Assembly (NCBI GenBank): GCA_023269615.1
Contig: JAHFSY010000044.1
Span: 1 to 35,247, forward strand
Length of the DNA stretch: 35,247 bases
DNA from: Verrucomicrobiota bacterium
GTDB lineage: Bacteria; Verrucomicrobiota; Verrucomicrobiia; JABWAM01
Reading direction: 5' to 3'
Made by a program: the position numbers and the translations under genes. The notes beneath the pieces were generated by a model. The model worked only from the letters and a program-made list of their open reading frames with translations, made no database searches and was not told the origin of the DNA. Below are positions 15,187-22,995 of this stretch, piece by piece. Within the stretch, counting starts at the first letter, position 1; each line of letters starts with the position of its first letter.

Positions 15187-16371
15187 ATGAAATACCGACG
15201 CTTCGGCAGGACCAATCTCCAGATGCCCGTCATCTCCTGCGGGGGCATGCGCTACCAGCACAAATGGTCGGACGTGGATCCATCCGAAATCCCCAAGGAC
15301 GGCCAGGCCAATCTTGAAGCCACCATTCATCGCGCGCTCGACGCCGGCATCAACCACATCGAAACGGCCCGCGGCTACGGCAGCTCGGAAATGCAGCTCG
15401 GCTTCCTCCTCCCCAAACTCCCGCGCGACCGGATGATCGTCCAGACGAAGGTCGCCCCGTTCGCCGATCCCAAGGAGTTCCGCGACACGTTCGAGAAATC
15501 CATGAAGATGCTCCAGCTCGACCACGTGGATCTCCTCTCCGTCCACGGCATCAACACCGACGAGCTGCTCGACTGGACGATGCGCAAGGGCGGCTGCCTC
15601 GAAGTCGCCCGACAGATCCAGAAGGAGGGACGCGCCCGCTTCATCGGGTTTTCGACCCACGCCTCCACACGCATCATTACCGCCGCCATCGATAGCAACG
15701 AATTCGATTACGTCAATTTGCACTGGTACTTCGTCAATGACCTCAATTGGCCCTGCATCCAGGCCGCTGCCGCGCACAACATGGGCGTCTTCATCATCAG
15801 CCCCAACGACAAGGGCGGCAAACTCTACTCGCCTCCCGAAAAATTGGTCGGCCTGTGCAAGCCGCTCACGCCCATGATCTTCAACGACCTCTATTGCCTC
15901 GCGCGTCCCGAAGTCCACACCCTGAGCTGCGGCGCATCCAAGCCTTCCGACTTCGACGAACACATTCGCGCACTGGACCATTACGACCGCATCGCCGAAA
16001 CGATCGCGCCCATCGAGGAACGTCTGCGTGATGAAATGGACCGCACCCTCGGTGCCGAATGGTGCGAGCGATGGTATGAGGGACTGCCGGAATATTTGAA
16101 AATCCCCAACGAGGTCAACGTGCTGGAAATCCTGCGGTTATGGACTTACGCCAAATCACTCGACCTCACGGACTGGGGCCAGATGCGTTACAATCTTCTC
16201 GGTGGAAACGGCGGACACTGGTTCCCCGGCGAAATGGCCAGCAAGATGGATGAAGCGAAGATGGCAGAAATCGTGAAGCGCAATCCGTTCGCGACGCGTC
16301 TTCCCTCGATCCTGCGGGAAGCCCACGGGATGCTCTTTGCGGAGCCAAAGAAACGACTGAGTCAGAGCTGA
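15187..16371 (+). CDS. Aldo/keto reductase family oxidoreductase with degenerate Fe-S tail
   Basis: 394 residues. A TIM-barrel aldo/keto reductase (about 1-285) starts MKYRRFGRTNLQMPVISCGG. The catalytic Tyr is Y64 in ETARGYGSSE (Glu replaces the usual Asp five residues before), Lys is K88 in VQTKVAP and His is H120 in LLSVHGIN. The C-terminal extension corresponds in position to the ferredoxin-like 4Fe-4S tail of the AKR subgroup that ends in CxxCxxCxxxCP, but here reads WCERWYEGLPEYLKIP: only the first Cys (C293) remains. It should be a cytoplasmic NAD(P)H-dependent oxidoreductase of unknown substrate. The gene is preceded by a run of CAG/TAG-rich low-complexity sequence (15146-15175). Confidence 0.9.
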   Translation: MKYRRFGRTNLQMPVISCGGMRYQHKWSDVDPSEIPKDGQANLEATIHRALDAGINHIETARGYGSSEMQLGFLLPKLPRDRMIVQTKVAPFADPKEFRDTFEKSMKMLQLDHVDLLSVHGINTDELLDWTMRKGGCLEVARQIQKEGRARFIGFSTHASTRIITAAIDSNEFDYVNLHWYFVNDLNWPCIQAAAAHNMGVFIISPNDKGGKLYSPPEKLVGLCKPLTPMIFNDLYCLARPEVHTLSCGASKPSDFDEHIRALDHYDRIAETIAPIEERLRDEMDRTLGAEWCERWYEGLPEYLKIPNEVNVLEILRLWTYAKSLDLTDWGQMRYNLLGGNGGHWFPGEMASKMDEAKMAEIVKRNPFATRLPSILREAHGMLFAEPKKRLSQS

Positions 16372-16411
16372 GGCGCAAGAAATTTTGTTTTGGAAGACCG
16401 CCCCCTCCGAT

Positions 16412-16474
16412 GTAGAGGCGCTTCTGCGAAGCGCCGCACTCTCCCCGGATTGCGCTTCGCAGAAGCGCAACTAC
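16412..16474. repeat. Inverted pair of REP-like hairpins, subfamily E
   Basis: Left unit GTAG at 16412-16415 plus the stem GGCGCTTC/GAAGCGCC (loop TGC). The right unit on the opposite strand ends CTAC at 16471-16474. The arms agree in 24 of 26 positions, including flanking GAT/ATC. It occupies the gap between the aldo/keto reductase and vapB genes. Confidence 0.8.
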
Positions 16475-16544
16475 ATCAAGCATCAGCAAGAACGCGACGA
16501 TACGCCTCATTGCCTCCTGCGGCCACTTGTGCTAATGTATGTAC

Positions 16545-16745
16545 ATGACAATTAGCATGAAACTCGACGAACCTCTCATTGCGGAGGCGCTTCGCATCGG
16601 ACAACACCGTTCCAAGCGGGCGGCCATCGAGCACGCCCTGAAGGAATATGTCCAGCGGCACCGGCAGCTTGACATCATCAACCTGTTCGGAACGGTGGAC
16701 TACTCGCATGGCTGGGATTACAAAAAACTTCGCCGACGAAAATGA
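16545..16745 (+). CDS. vapB: VapB-family antitoxin, solitary (no adjacent VapC)
   Basis: 66 residues from the ATG at 16545 (an in-frame ATG at 16539 is possible), matching the family start MTISMKLDEPLI. The N-terminal part has a ribbon-helix-helix-like DNA-binding pattern (EALRIGQHRSKRAAIEHALKEYVQRH). The C-terminal part (IINLFGTVDYSHGWDYKKLR) is the stretch that wraps the PIN-domain toxin in VapBC2-type pairs. A vapC would normally follow within a few bases, but the next gene is on the opposite strand 9 bp later and no PIN domain is visible on either strand here. The palindrome ATGTACAT at 16539-16546 could be part of its operator. Confidence 0.85.
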   Translation: MTISMKLDEPLIAEALRIGQHRSKRAAIEHALKEYVQRHRQLDIINLFGTVDYSHGWDYKKLRRRK

Positions 16746-16754
16746 GGGCTACCC

Positions 16755-17540
16755 TCACTTCAACCCAAACGCCGAGTCGAATTTCTTCCCATGATCCGGA
16801 TCAACGGCAATTTCCTCCACCTCGGATTCGTACTCAAACATTTTGACCTGCACCTTGCATTTGGTCTTCGCGGGGATTTTGGGTCGAAATTCTTTCAATT
16901 CCAGAATCGCACCATATCCCCTCCCGAGCTTCAGGGGAGCGACCATCCCATCCCAGATACAATGCCTCTCGTACTCGATCCCATCAACCACCAGGATGAT
17001 ATCACCATGAAGGGAATAATTGGTAATCCGCGAATCCGGTTTTTTGGGAGGGACAACCCATACGCCTAGATGGGTCACATGATTCTCTCCGATCATTTGA
17101 ATGGGAACGACGCGAAGAACTGGCTCGCTGGCTGATTGGTCCCCCGGTTCAATCTTGATGCGAACCACGTTGGAACACCGGGCACCGTTGCGGAGGAACG
17201 CACATTCAAAGTTTCCCGCACCGAGCCTGTTCAAACTTTCAAAATACTCATCATGACTAAAAGGTTCTCCCCATTGCCCCTCCCCAGTTGGATCCGGATA
17301 TCGAAACCTCGTTTTATTCTCGGGGTCAGTGAGTGAGCGTACGGCAAACTCATACAAATCCGATCCACTTTTCCTGTCTCCCAAATCCCGCAGTGAGGGG
17401 TAGGCAAGAAACTCAACCTTGCTCCATCCTTTGAACGTGTTGTTCGCTGGATGAAACGCGACGGAGTAAACCGGCTCCCTAGCTTCTGCCATGCAGACGA
17501 AAGCCACCACAAAGACCAAGGCAAGAAATCCTCTCATCAT
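16755..17540 (-). CDS. Secreted protein of unknown function
   Basis: 262 residues from the ATG at 17540, which starts a clear signal peptide (MMRGFLALVFVVAFVCMAEA) with an Ala-x-Ala cleavage site. The mature part looks all-beta, with two cysteines (ECAFLRNGARCS) that could form a disulfide, a long strand-rich middle and a charged C-terminus (EIAVDPDHGKKFDSAFG). No family recognised. Codon use is less extreme and the AT content somewhat higher than in neighbouring genes, which may hint at a separate origin. It lies between the solitary vapB and a cluster of REP-like repeats. Confidence 0.75.
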   Translation of the reverse strand: MMRGFLALVFVVAFVCMAEAREPVYSVAFHPANNTFKGWSKVEFLAYPSLRDLGDRKSGSDLYEFAVRSLTDPENKTRFRYPDPTGEGQWGEPFSHDEYFESLNRLGAGNFECAFLRNGARCSNVVRIKIEPGDQSASEPVLRVVPIQMIGENHVTHLGVWVVPPKKPDSRITNYSLHGDIILVVDGIEYERHCIWDGMVAPLKLGRGYGAILELKEFRPKIPAKTKCKVQVKMFEYESEVEEIAVDPDHGKKFDSAFGLK

Positions 17541-17632
17541 CGTCAAAGATCATACACTCAAACACCCCATGGAGCGATTCAAATCCGCAAAGGACGCGAC
17601 GGAGCGCATCCCTCTGTTGCCAGCGGCTGAAC

Positions 17633-17651
17633 GGCGCTTCACAGAAGCGCC
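17633..17651 (+). repeat. Headless REP-like hairpin, subfamily E
   Basis: Perfect 8-bp stem GGCGCTTC/GAAGCGCC with loop ACA, the same stem as in the pair at 16412-16474, but preceded by CTGAAC instead of GTAG. Confidence 0.6.
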
Positions 17652-17678
17652 ACGTGCCCGAAAATTGCGAAGTCCGAG

Positions 17679-17777
17679 GTAGGGCGTGTTCGCCGAACGC
17701 GCCCAAGCGGTGGCCCGTGGAATGTGGACATGTAATCCTGATGGAGAACGACGGCGCGCTCGGCGATCGCGCCCTAC
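17679..17777. repeat. Inverted pair of REP-like hairpins, subfamily B
   Basis: Left unit GTAG plus stem GGCGTGTTC/GAACGCGCC (17679-17703). The right unit on the opposite strand ends CTAC at 17774-17777 (stem GGCGCG/CGCGCC). The right end and its flank (GCGCCCTACCACCAGCAAG) are identical to the copy at 5881-5940. The 295-bp gap 17541-17835 holds this pair, the headless unit before it and no gene. Confidence 0.78.
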
Positions 17778-17835
17778 CACCAGCAAGACATATTGCAAGC
17801 TTGTCTCGCATCGTGACCGGTGGGAAAATCGGTTC

Positions 17836-18549
17836 ATGAAACCGACCATTGTGATCTGCGCCACGGCGGTGGAGGACAAGAACCAGCCTTACATCGCCAC
17901 CATCCGGGCGCACAAGGGGAAGCCGGTGCTTTTGAAACCGGGGGAGGATTTCATGCAGCTTTCGCCCCAGGGTGTTCTGCTCACGGGAGGCGGCGACCTG
18001 GGCGAGGAGGCTTACGACCATCCTCTCACGGCAGCCGAGCGCAAGACGATCGGGCTCCTCGAGCCGGTGCGCGACGCCTCGGAGAAACGCCTGCTGGCTT
18101 GGGCGTTTGCACGGGACATTCCCGTGCTCGGAATTTGTCGCGGCTGCCAGGTGATGAACGTGTTTGCGGGCGGCACGTTGATTCCCGACATTCCGATCTG
18201 GCGCGAAACCAATCACATCTCGCCGATTCTTCCGCATCGCCAGGACGGCGACCCTGCGCTGCCCGCCCATCCCATCCAGATGAAACCGTCGGGGCGCTTG
18301 TACGAAATCATGGGCAAAAAATTATCCGTGCCGGTCAACAGCAGCCACCACCAGGCGCTGAGCCGCTGCGGCAAAGGATTGGAGGTGATCGCGCGTTCCA
18401 AGGATGGCGTCATCGAGGCCGTGGAAAATCCCGCCAGGCGTTTCTGGATGGGCGTCCAGTTTCATCCCGAGCGGATGTGGAAGCGTTTCCCGAAATTTTC
18501 GCGGCTCTTCGAGCGGTTTGTGGAAGCCGCGAGGGAAGTCAAAGCGTGA
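17836..18549 (+). CDS. Class I glutamine amidotransferase-like hydrolase (peptidase C26, PuuD-like)
   Basis: 237 residues from the ATG at 17836. The glutaminase-type triad is complete: nucleophile C101 in LGICRGCQ, with H210 and E212 in VQFHPER. The family motifs LLTGGGDL and VNSSHHQAL are present, the latter being characteristic of the gamma-glutamyl-gamma-aminobutyrate hydrolase group. The protein would hydrolyse a gamma-glutamyl bond in the cytoplasm; no putrescine or other pathway genes lie next to it, so the substrate is open. Its 3' end overlaps the convergent glycosyltransferase gene by 11 bp. Confidence 0.9.
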   Translation: MKPTIVICATAVEDKNQPYIATIRAHKGKPVLLKPGEDFMQLSPQGVLLTGGGDLGEEAYDHPLTAAERKTIGLLEPVRDASEKRLLAWAFARDIPVLGICRGCQVMNVFAGGTLIPDIPIWRETNHISPILPHRQDGDPALPAHPIQMKPSGRLYEIMGKKLSVPVNSSHHQALSRCGKGLEVIARSKDGVIEAVENPARRFWMGVQFHPERMWKRFPKFSRLFERFVEAAREVKA

Positions 18550-19693
18550 CGGGCTGCGAGGGCGTGAGTTTGCCGTCCCGTTTCAAATGATAAAGACTGC
18601 CGCGCCACTCGATGCGGCCGTTGCGGAAGGCAAGGACCCACAGGAGCGCCTGCGCGAGATCCTTGAAGAGAACCAGCCACCAGCGCCCCCACCATTCGCC
18701 GCGCCCGGTGATCCAGTTCCGGCACTGGTTGGCCCACTCGACGCGCAAGGCGAGAACCAGCAGGGAGACCACCCCGAAGGCGCGGAAATTCACGATCATC
18801 GCGACGAGCGCCATGAGCGTCATGTTCGTGAGAATGCTGCCTGCGAATCCTCCGGGCTGGCAGACGCGGATGGTGCGCGACCAGCGCAGGAGATGGTTCC
18901 AGGTGCTGCGCCATGTCTGGGCCTGAGTCTGCAGCGTGATGAAGCGGGGATTGAACACAAGGCGTTTTCCGAGCGCCGCCACGCGATGCCCCATCTGGTA
19001 ATCGTCTGCCAGATAATCGCGCAACGCCTCCAAACCGCCGATCTGGTCGAGCGTTTTCCGGTTGAGCGCCATGGCCGCGCCAAAGGCAAAGTCCGTGCCC
19101 CTCACCCAGTCACCCAGCAAGCCCTGCGCCCAAAAATCACAGTTGATCCAGACATTTTCCCACGAGGACGCAAGAGTGGGCTCCTCCATGCTGCGATAGA
19201 GTGAATGGACCATGCCCGTCTCGGCGTCGCGGGTCAAAGGTGTGACCAGTCCCTCCAAAAAATCGGGGTCCGGCCTCACGTCCGCGTCGCAGATCACCAG
19301 CCACTCGTGACTCGCCCGATGCGATGCGTTGAGGAGATTGCGAACCTTGAGATTGGCGCCCAACGCCGGTCCGCCGACCTGCACCTTCACTTCACAAGAG
19401 GGTGTGGAGCGCATTTCTTGAAGCAGGAGGGTTGCAGGATCATGGGTGTCGAGCACCGTAAAAATCACCTCGTAGGAGGGCCAATCAAGTCGGCAGAAGC
19501 GGGCGAAATGCTCGACCCCATCCCCTTCCACCCCGCAAACCGGAACCAGAAGGCTGACCGGAGGACGGGGGGTGGAGGGCGGAATCCAGGACTGTTGCGC
19601 CATGACAAAAGAACGCGCCCGCCATACGGCAAGGGCATTCAAGGCAACTGTCACCAGCAGCAGCAGAGCCACAATGAGTTCAGTCCAAAACAT
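18539..19693 (-). CDS. GT21-type membrane glycosyltransferase (HpnI / ceramide glucosyltransferase-like)
   Basis: 384 residues from the ATG at 19693, preceded by GGGGGA as ribosome-binding site. An N-terminal membrane span (ELIVALLLLVTVALNALAV) leads to a GT-A catalytic domain with CDADVRPDPDFL (metal/UDP-sugar binding), the acceptor-region Asp in LADDYQMG and the Q/RxxRW-type motif LLRWSRTIR. Two or three membrane spans then close the protein. This set is the signature of family 21, which includes HpnI of hopanoid biosynthesis (N-acetylglucosaminyl transfer to bacteriohopanetetrol) and ceramide glucosyltransferases. No other hopanoid gene is in the window, so the acceptor lipid remains open. 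Confidence 0.85.
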   Translation of the reverse strand: MFWTELIVALLLLVTVALNALAVWRARSFVMAQQSWIPPSTPRPPVSLLVPVCGVEGDGVEHFARFCRLDWPSYEVIFTVLDTHDPATLLLQEMRSTPSCEVKVQVGGPALGANLKVRNLLNASHRASHEWLVICDADVRPDPDFLEGLVTPLTRDAETGMVHSLYRSMEEPTLASSWENVWINCDFWAQGLLGDWVRGTDFAFGAAMALNRKTLDQIGGLEALRDYLADDYQMGHRVAALGKRLVFNPRFITLQTQAQTWRSTWNHLLRWSRTIRVCQPGGFAGSILTNMTLMALVAMIVNFRAFGVVSLLVLALRVEWANQCRNWITGRGEWWGRWWLVLFKDLAQALLWVLAFRNGRIEWRGSLYHLKRDGKLTPSQPVTL

Positions 19694-19773
19694 GCGTCCC
19701 CCAGAAACCACAAAACCGCTTGCATTCCAAATGTTTTTGTGGCACGTTAAACCCTTCAGCAGGAGAATCTTCC

Positions 19774-20208
19774 ATGAAAAAACTACTTGTACTGGGTGTG
19801 TTTGCGGCGTTCGCCGTGATTTCGACTCGTGCGGACATCATCTATCCGGACGGCACAAAGCCTGCCCCCGAGCCGGCAGCGCTCAAGAAGATTTCCCGCG
19901 GACTGGCGAACATTATTCTTGCTCCGATTGAGATTCCAAAATCCATTTTTCAAATCACCTCCGACGAGGGCGTGTTGAGCCCGGAGCCGATTTCACTTGG
20001 GTTGTGCGCTCAAGGCCCATACAAAACCGCCGTTCGCGCTGCAGCGGGTGCCTATGATCTGGGTACATTCTGGAAGGATGACAGCTCGCTTCTTCATCTC
20101 GAGCCGGACATTCTCTACCCAACGGATGCCCTGCCAGGTTTCCCCAATATGTTCAACTGGGAGACCATCGGCACCGGGAATACATTGGGCGCGTTGGATA
20201 CCCGTTGA
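19774..20208 (+). CDS. Putative exosortase-associated protein, TIGR04073 type
   Basis: 144 residues from the ATG at 19774, preceded by AGGAGA at a good distance, one of the few clear Shine-Dalgarno sites here. A signal peptide (MKKLLVLGVFAAFAVISTRA) is followed by the family core KISRGLANIILAPIEIPKS, then variable sequence and the ending LYPTDALPGFPNMFNWETIG. Proteins of this family are found in genomes that carry exosortase/PEP-CTERM-type sorting systems; their biochemical role is unknown. No exosortase or sorting-signal gene is visible in the window. The assignment is from recall of the core motif. Confidence 0.72.
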   Translation: MKKLLVLGVFAAFAVISTRADIIYPDGTKPAPEPAALKKISRGLANIILAPIEIPKSIFQITSDEGVLSPEPISLGLCAQGPYKTAVRAAAGAYDLGTFWKDDSSLLHLEPDILYPTDALPGFPNMFNWETIGTGNTLGALDTR

Positions 20209-20291
20209 TTCGCCGAGTGGCTGTCAGGATGGTTTTGTCTTGCAGGTAAAGTTGAATTGTCGTTTGTTGACGAGGTCGCTTTTTTCGTGAC

Positions 20292-20368
20292 GGTGGCCGT
20301 AGCTCAGCTGGTAGAGCTCCAGATTGTGGTTCTGGCTGTCGCGGGTTCGAATCCCGTCGGTCACCCCA
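20292..20368 (+). tRNA. tRNA-His, anticodon GTG, CCA encoded
   Basis: The acceptor stem GTGGCCG (20293-20299) pairs with CGGTCAC (20358-20364, one G-T). G at 20292 is the extra 5' G(-1) opposite C73 (20365), the identity element of tRNA-His; an encoded CCA follows (20366-20368). The anticodon stem CCAGA/TCTGG holds the loop TTGTGGT with GTG. The D arm (AGCTCAGCTGGTAGAGC) and T arm (GGGTTCGAATCCC) are standard. Confidence 0.97.
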
Positions 20369-20387
20369 CCTCCGATTAAAAAACGCC

Positions 20388-21551
20388 CTATTTGCTCCCC
20401 ATCCCGACGTTCTGGACCATCTGGAACAGCTTGCCTTCACTCTTGATGCTGGGCGCAATAATGATCTCGGTCTGTTGAAAATCGCGAATGGTTCGCGCGC
20501 CCACGCTCCCCATGCAGGTCTGAATCGCACCCACGAGATTCTGAGAACCATCATCCAGCTCCGCAGGACCGAACAAAATCTGCTTGAGACTGCCGGCCAT
20601 TCCCACGCGGATGCGCGTTCCCCGTGGAAGATTCGCATGCGGAGTCGCCATGCCCCAGTGATATCCCTTGCCAGGTGCCTCCGTGGAGCGGGCAAACGCG
20701 GACCCGATCATCACCGCATCGGAACCGCAGGCAAACGCCTTGCAGATGTCCCCACCCCGGCTCATTCCGCCATCCGTGATGATCGGCACATATTTGCCCT
20801 TGCGCTTGAAAAAGTAATCCCGCGCCGCCGCGCAGTCGCAGGTCGCGGTCACCTGCGGCACGCCCAGGCCAAGAACACCGCGTGTCGTGCACGCTGCGCC
20901 CGGCCCTACTCCAACCAGGATCGCCGAGGGACCGCACTCCATGATTTCAAGAGTGGCGTCGTAACCCACCGTGTTCCCGATCACAACCGGTATTTTCATG
21001 GACTTGCAAAACCTGGCAATATCGAGCGTCTTGTACTCGGTCGAAAGGTGGCGGACCGTGGATACCGTGGATTGCACGATGAAAATATCCGCGCCGGCAT
21101 CCTGCGCGATCTTTCCAAAACGCTCCGCACGCTGGGGGATCGAGGAGACCACGGGCTTGACGCCTGCTTTGCGGATCTGCTGGATGCGCTTGGTGATCAG
21201 TTTTTCCTGGATCGGCTTGGTGTAGATGTTCTGGAAAAGTTTGGTGGCCGTCTCCTTGTCCGCCTTCACGATCTGGCCGATCACTTCCTCCGGGTTCTCA
21301 TAGCGGGTCTGGACGCCCTCGAGGTTCAGGACGGCGATTCCACCGAGTTTGCCCATCGCCACGGCGAACTGCACGTCCACCACGCCATCCATGGCCGAGG
21401 CCATGATGGGCACTTGGAACGTGTGCTTCCCAATCGAGAACGAAGTATCCACTTCATTCGGATTGATGGTCACATTGCCCGGCACAAGCGCGATCTCATC
21501 AAATCCATAGCTGACGCGTGCCTTTCGATTTCTGCCAATCCACATGCCCAT
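20388..21551 (-). CDS. guaB3: GuaB3-family IMP dehydrogenase-related protein
   Basis: 387 residues, the size of GuaB3 and shorter than classical IMP dehydrogenase because the CBS domain pair is missing. A TIM barrel with phosphate/nucleotide loops (GGIAVLNLEG, TDGGMSRGGD, AVMIGSAFARS) and the catalytic Cys C221 in GVGPGAACTTRGVLGLG. The C-terminal flap region GSLKQILFGPAELDDGSQNLVGA is as in GuaB3. A cyanobacterial GuaB3 has been reported to act as a GMP reductase, so the reaction here could be GMP to IMP rather than IMP to XMP. Last gene of a minus-strand run that starts with exbB, though probably with its own expression, as it lies 19 bp after a small zinc-ribbon gene. Confidence 0.88.
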   Translation of the reverse strand: MGMWIGRNRKARVSYGFDEIALVPGNVTINPNEVDTSFSIGKHTFQVPIMASAMDGVVDVQFAVAMGKLGGIAVLNLEGVQTRYENPEEVIGQIVKADKETATKLFQNIYTKPIQEKLITKRIQQIRKAGVKPVVSSIPQRAERFGKIAQDAGADIFIVQSTVSTVRHLSTEYKTLDIARFCKSMKIPVVIGNTVGYDATLEIMECGPSAILVGVGPGAACTTRGVLGLGVPQVTATCDCAAARDYFFKRKGKYVPIITDGGMSRGGDICKAFACGSDAVMIGSAFARSTEAPGKGYHWGMATPHANLPRGTRIRVGMAGSLKQILFGPAELDDGSQNLVGAIQTCMGSVGARTIRDFQQTEIIIAPSIKSEGKLFQMVQNVGMGSK

Positions 21552-21570
21552 AAGGAAAAAGTTCTTGGTT

Positions 21571-21798
21571 TTAAATTTTCAGTTGCTCATTCAGCCGCCC
21601 GCAAATCGGGCAGCGCAGTTTTTCAACAGGCTCATCCGAATCATAAAATCGGAGGCATTCCGGGCAGCGGTAGAGCCATCGCTCGGGCAGCGGTGCACGC
21701 ATCCTGCGGTCCCGCAGCCCGCTCATGATCCACAAGCCCAATAGCGGCCCAAGAATGAGCACCAGATAGAAAACAAAAAAACGCTCGGAGTCAATCAT
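21571..21798 (-). CDS. Small membrane protein with C-terminal zinc ribbon
   Basis: 75 residues. One membrane span (FFVFYLVLILGPLLGLWIM) then a short basic stretch and a zinc-ribbon with two Cys pairs, YRCPECLRFYDS and LRCPICGRL, giving a four-Cys Zn site. No family name recognised. It lies 6 bp downstream of the tonB-like gene and 19 bp upstream of guaB3 on the same strand, so it is probably co-transcribed. The ribbon would face the cytoplasm if the N-terminus is outside; the orientation is not certain. Confidence 0.72.
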   Translation of the reverse strand: MIDSERFFVFYLVLILGPLLGLWIMSGLRDRRMRAPLPERWLYRCPECLRFYDSDEPVEKLRCPICGRLNEQLKI

Positions 21799-21804
21799 CT
21801 GCCT

Positions 21805-22560
21805 TCACGATTTGGATGAGGATCGCTCGGCACGCCAGATGATCCTGATGATCCCCCACTCCATAGAGCCCTCGGCGGCGGATTCCGCAGGCATAAAACG
21901 GATGCCCTTCACGAAACGGGCAGCGGCCTCGTCCGCCTTGTCCATGCCCGAACTCTTTTCCAGCACCACGGCCATCACCCCCCCCTGTGGCGCCACGCCC
22001 ACACGCAAAACAGTCGGCCCGAGCACCTCGTTCGCAGTGATCTTTGGAGGCGCCAATGTCCCCGTCGGGAGACGGTCGACAATCCCGCCTGAAACGCGCA
22101 AGCCCGATTCCTCATCCGCGGGTGCCTCCAAAACAACCCCGGCATCAGGCGCTCCCGACTCGTTCAACGACACCTGGTTCATGGTCAACGCCCGAAAGCT
22201 GGAAAGCTCCTGATCCTCCCGTTCCGTCTGGAACAAACGGACCTCCACCGGCGGGTCGGAAACCTCCGGCTCCATTTTTGAAATCGCCCGCTGCTGGCGA
22301 AGCGTGGAGGAAAATCCCATGTCGCTCGGCAACAGATAAACCGTGGGATCGCCCAGCGAAAGCTGCAGTCGCACGGGTGTCATGACCTCCGGCTGCATCT
22401 CCACGTAAAAATCACGGGTCGCGAATTCCGACGGAATGGCCCGGTGCTTTTTCCTGGTTGGCGCAAAGAGCATGGGCAGATGCCAGACCAATCCGATCAA
22501 TAGAAACCACCCGACAGCACGCCAGGCGAATTTCATCCTGGGGCGATACTTCTTTTTCAC
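21805..22560 (-). CDS. TonB-like periplasmic energy-transducing protein
   Basis: 251 residues from a GTG at 22560 that overlaps the TGA of exbD by four bases (GTGA), suggesting coupled translation. A basic N-terminus and one membrane span (WFLLIGLVWHLPMLFA), a periplasmic linker and a C-terminal alpha/beta domain (about 165-250: GPTVLRVGVAPQGGVMAVVL, AARFVKGIRFMPAE, MEWGIIRIIWR) resemble the TonB C-terminal fold. The linker is not as Pro-rich as in classical TonB. Placed after exbB and exbD, it should carry proton-motive energy to an outer-membrane transporter; none is encoded nearby. Confidence 0.78.
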   Translation of the reverse strand: MKKKYRPRMKFAWRAVGWFLLIGLVWHLPMLFAPTRKKHRAIPSEFATRDFYVEMQPEVMTPVRLQLSLGDPTVYLLPSDMGFSSTLRQQRAISKMEPEVSDPPVEVRLFQTEREDQELSSFRALTMNQVSLNESGAPDAGVVLEAPADEESGLRVSGGIVDRLPTGTLAPPKITANEVLGPTVLRVGVAPQGGVMAVVLEKSSGMDKADEAAARFVKGIRFMPAESAAEGSMEWGIIRIIWRAERSSSKS

Positions 22561-22994
22561 GGCGCCTTGACATCCGGGACTGGCGCCGCACGCTGGGTGG
22601 CGATCGTCACCTTGAATTTGCACTCCAGCGCCAGGGCCACAACCTCCTGGACGTGGCCATGCGAAATCGAGTCTTCCGCGTTGAGGGTGATCCAGTCATC
22701 GTGCGTCTTGTCCGATGCGCCCATGAGCCGCGCGCGCAATCCGTCCATGTCCACGCTCTGCTCGTCGAAAAGCATCAACACCCGGTCCTGCGACACATAC
22801 TTGAGCGTGATCACGTGCCGCCCCTGCGGTCCCGTCGATGGAAAATTCGTGACCGGCAAACGCACCTCCACGCCACGCTGCAGCACGAACGACCAGCTCA
22901 GCAGGAAAAAAAATGTGAGCAGCAACACCACGTTCACCACGGGAATCAGGTCAACGAGCTTCTGGTCGCCCACGCTGTGAGAACGAAGGCGCAT
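22557..22994 (-). CDS. exbD: ExbD/TolR-family biopolymer transport protein
   Basis: 145 residues from the ATG at 22994, one base after the exbB stop. A single N-terminal membrane span contains the key Asp in the family position (KLVDLIPVVNVVLLLTFFFLL), followed by a periplasmic domain with the ExbD pattern VEVRLPV, ITLNAEDSISHGHVQEVVALA and KVTIAT. With ExbB it forms the proton channel that drives the TonB-like protein. The Asp in LVDLIPV is the residue expected to be protonated. Confidence 0.9.
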   Translation of the reverse strand: MRLRSHSVGDQKLVDLIPVVNVVLLLTFFFLLSWSFVLQRGVEVRLPVTNFPSTGPQGRHVITLKYVSQDRVLMLFDEQSVDMDGLRARLMGASDKTHDDWITLNAEDSISHGHVQEVVALALECKFKVTIATQRAAPVPDVKAP

Positions 22995-22995
22995 C

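Noticed and set aside
20475..21728. Long open frame on the plus strand antisense to guaB3
   Set aside because: Composition is His/Arg/Asp-rich shadow sequence; GuaB3 on the minus strand is complete.
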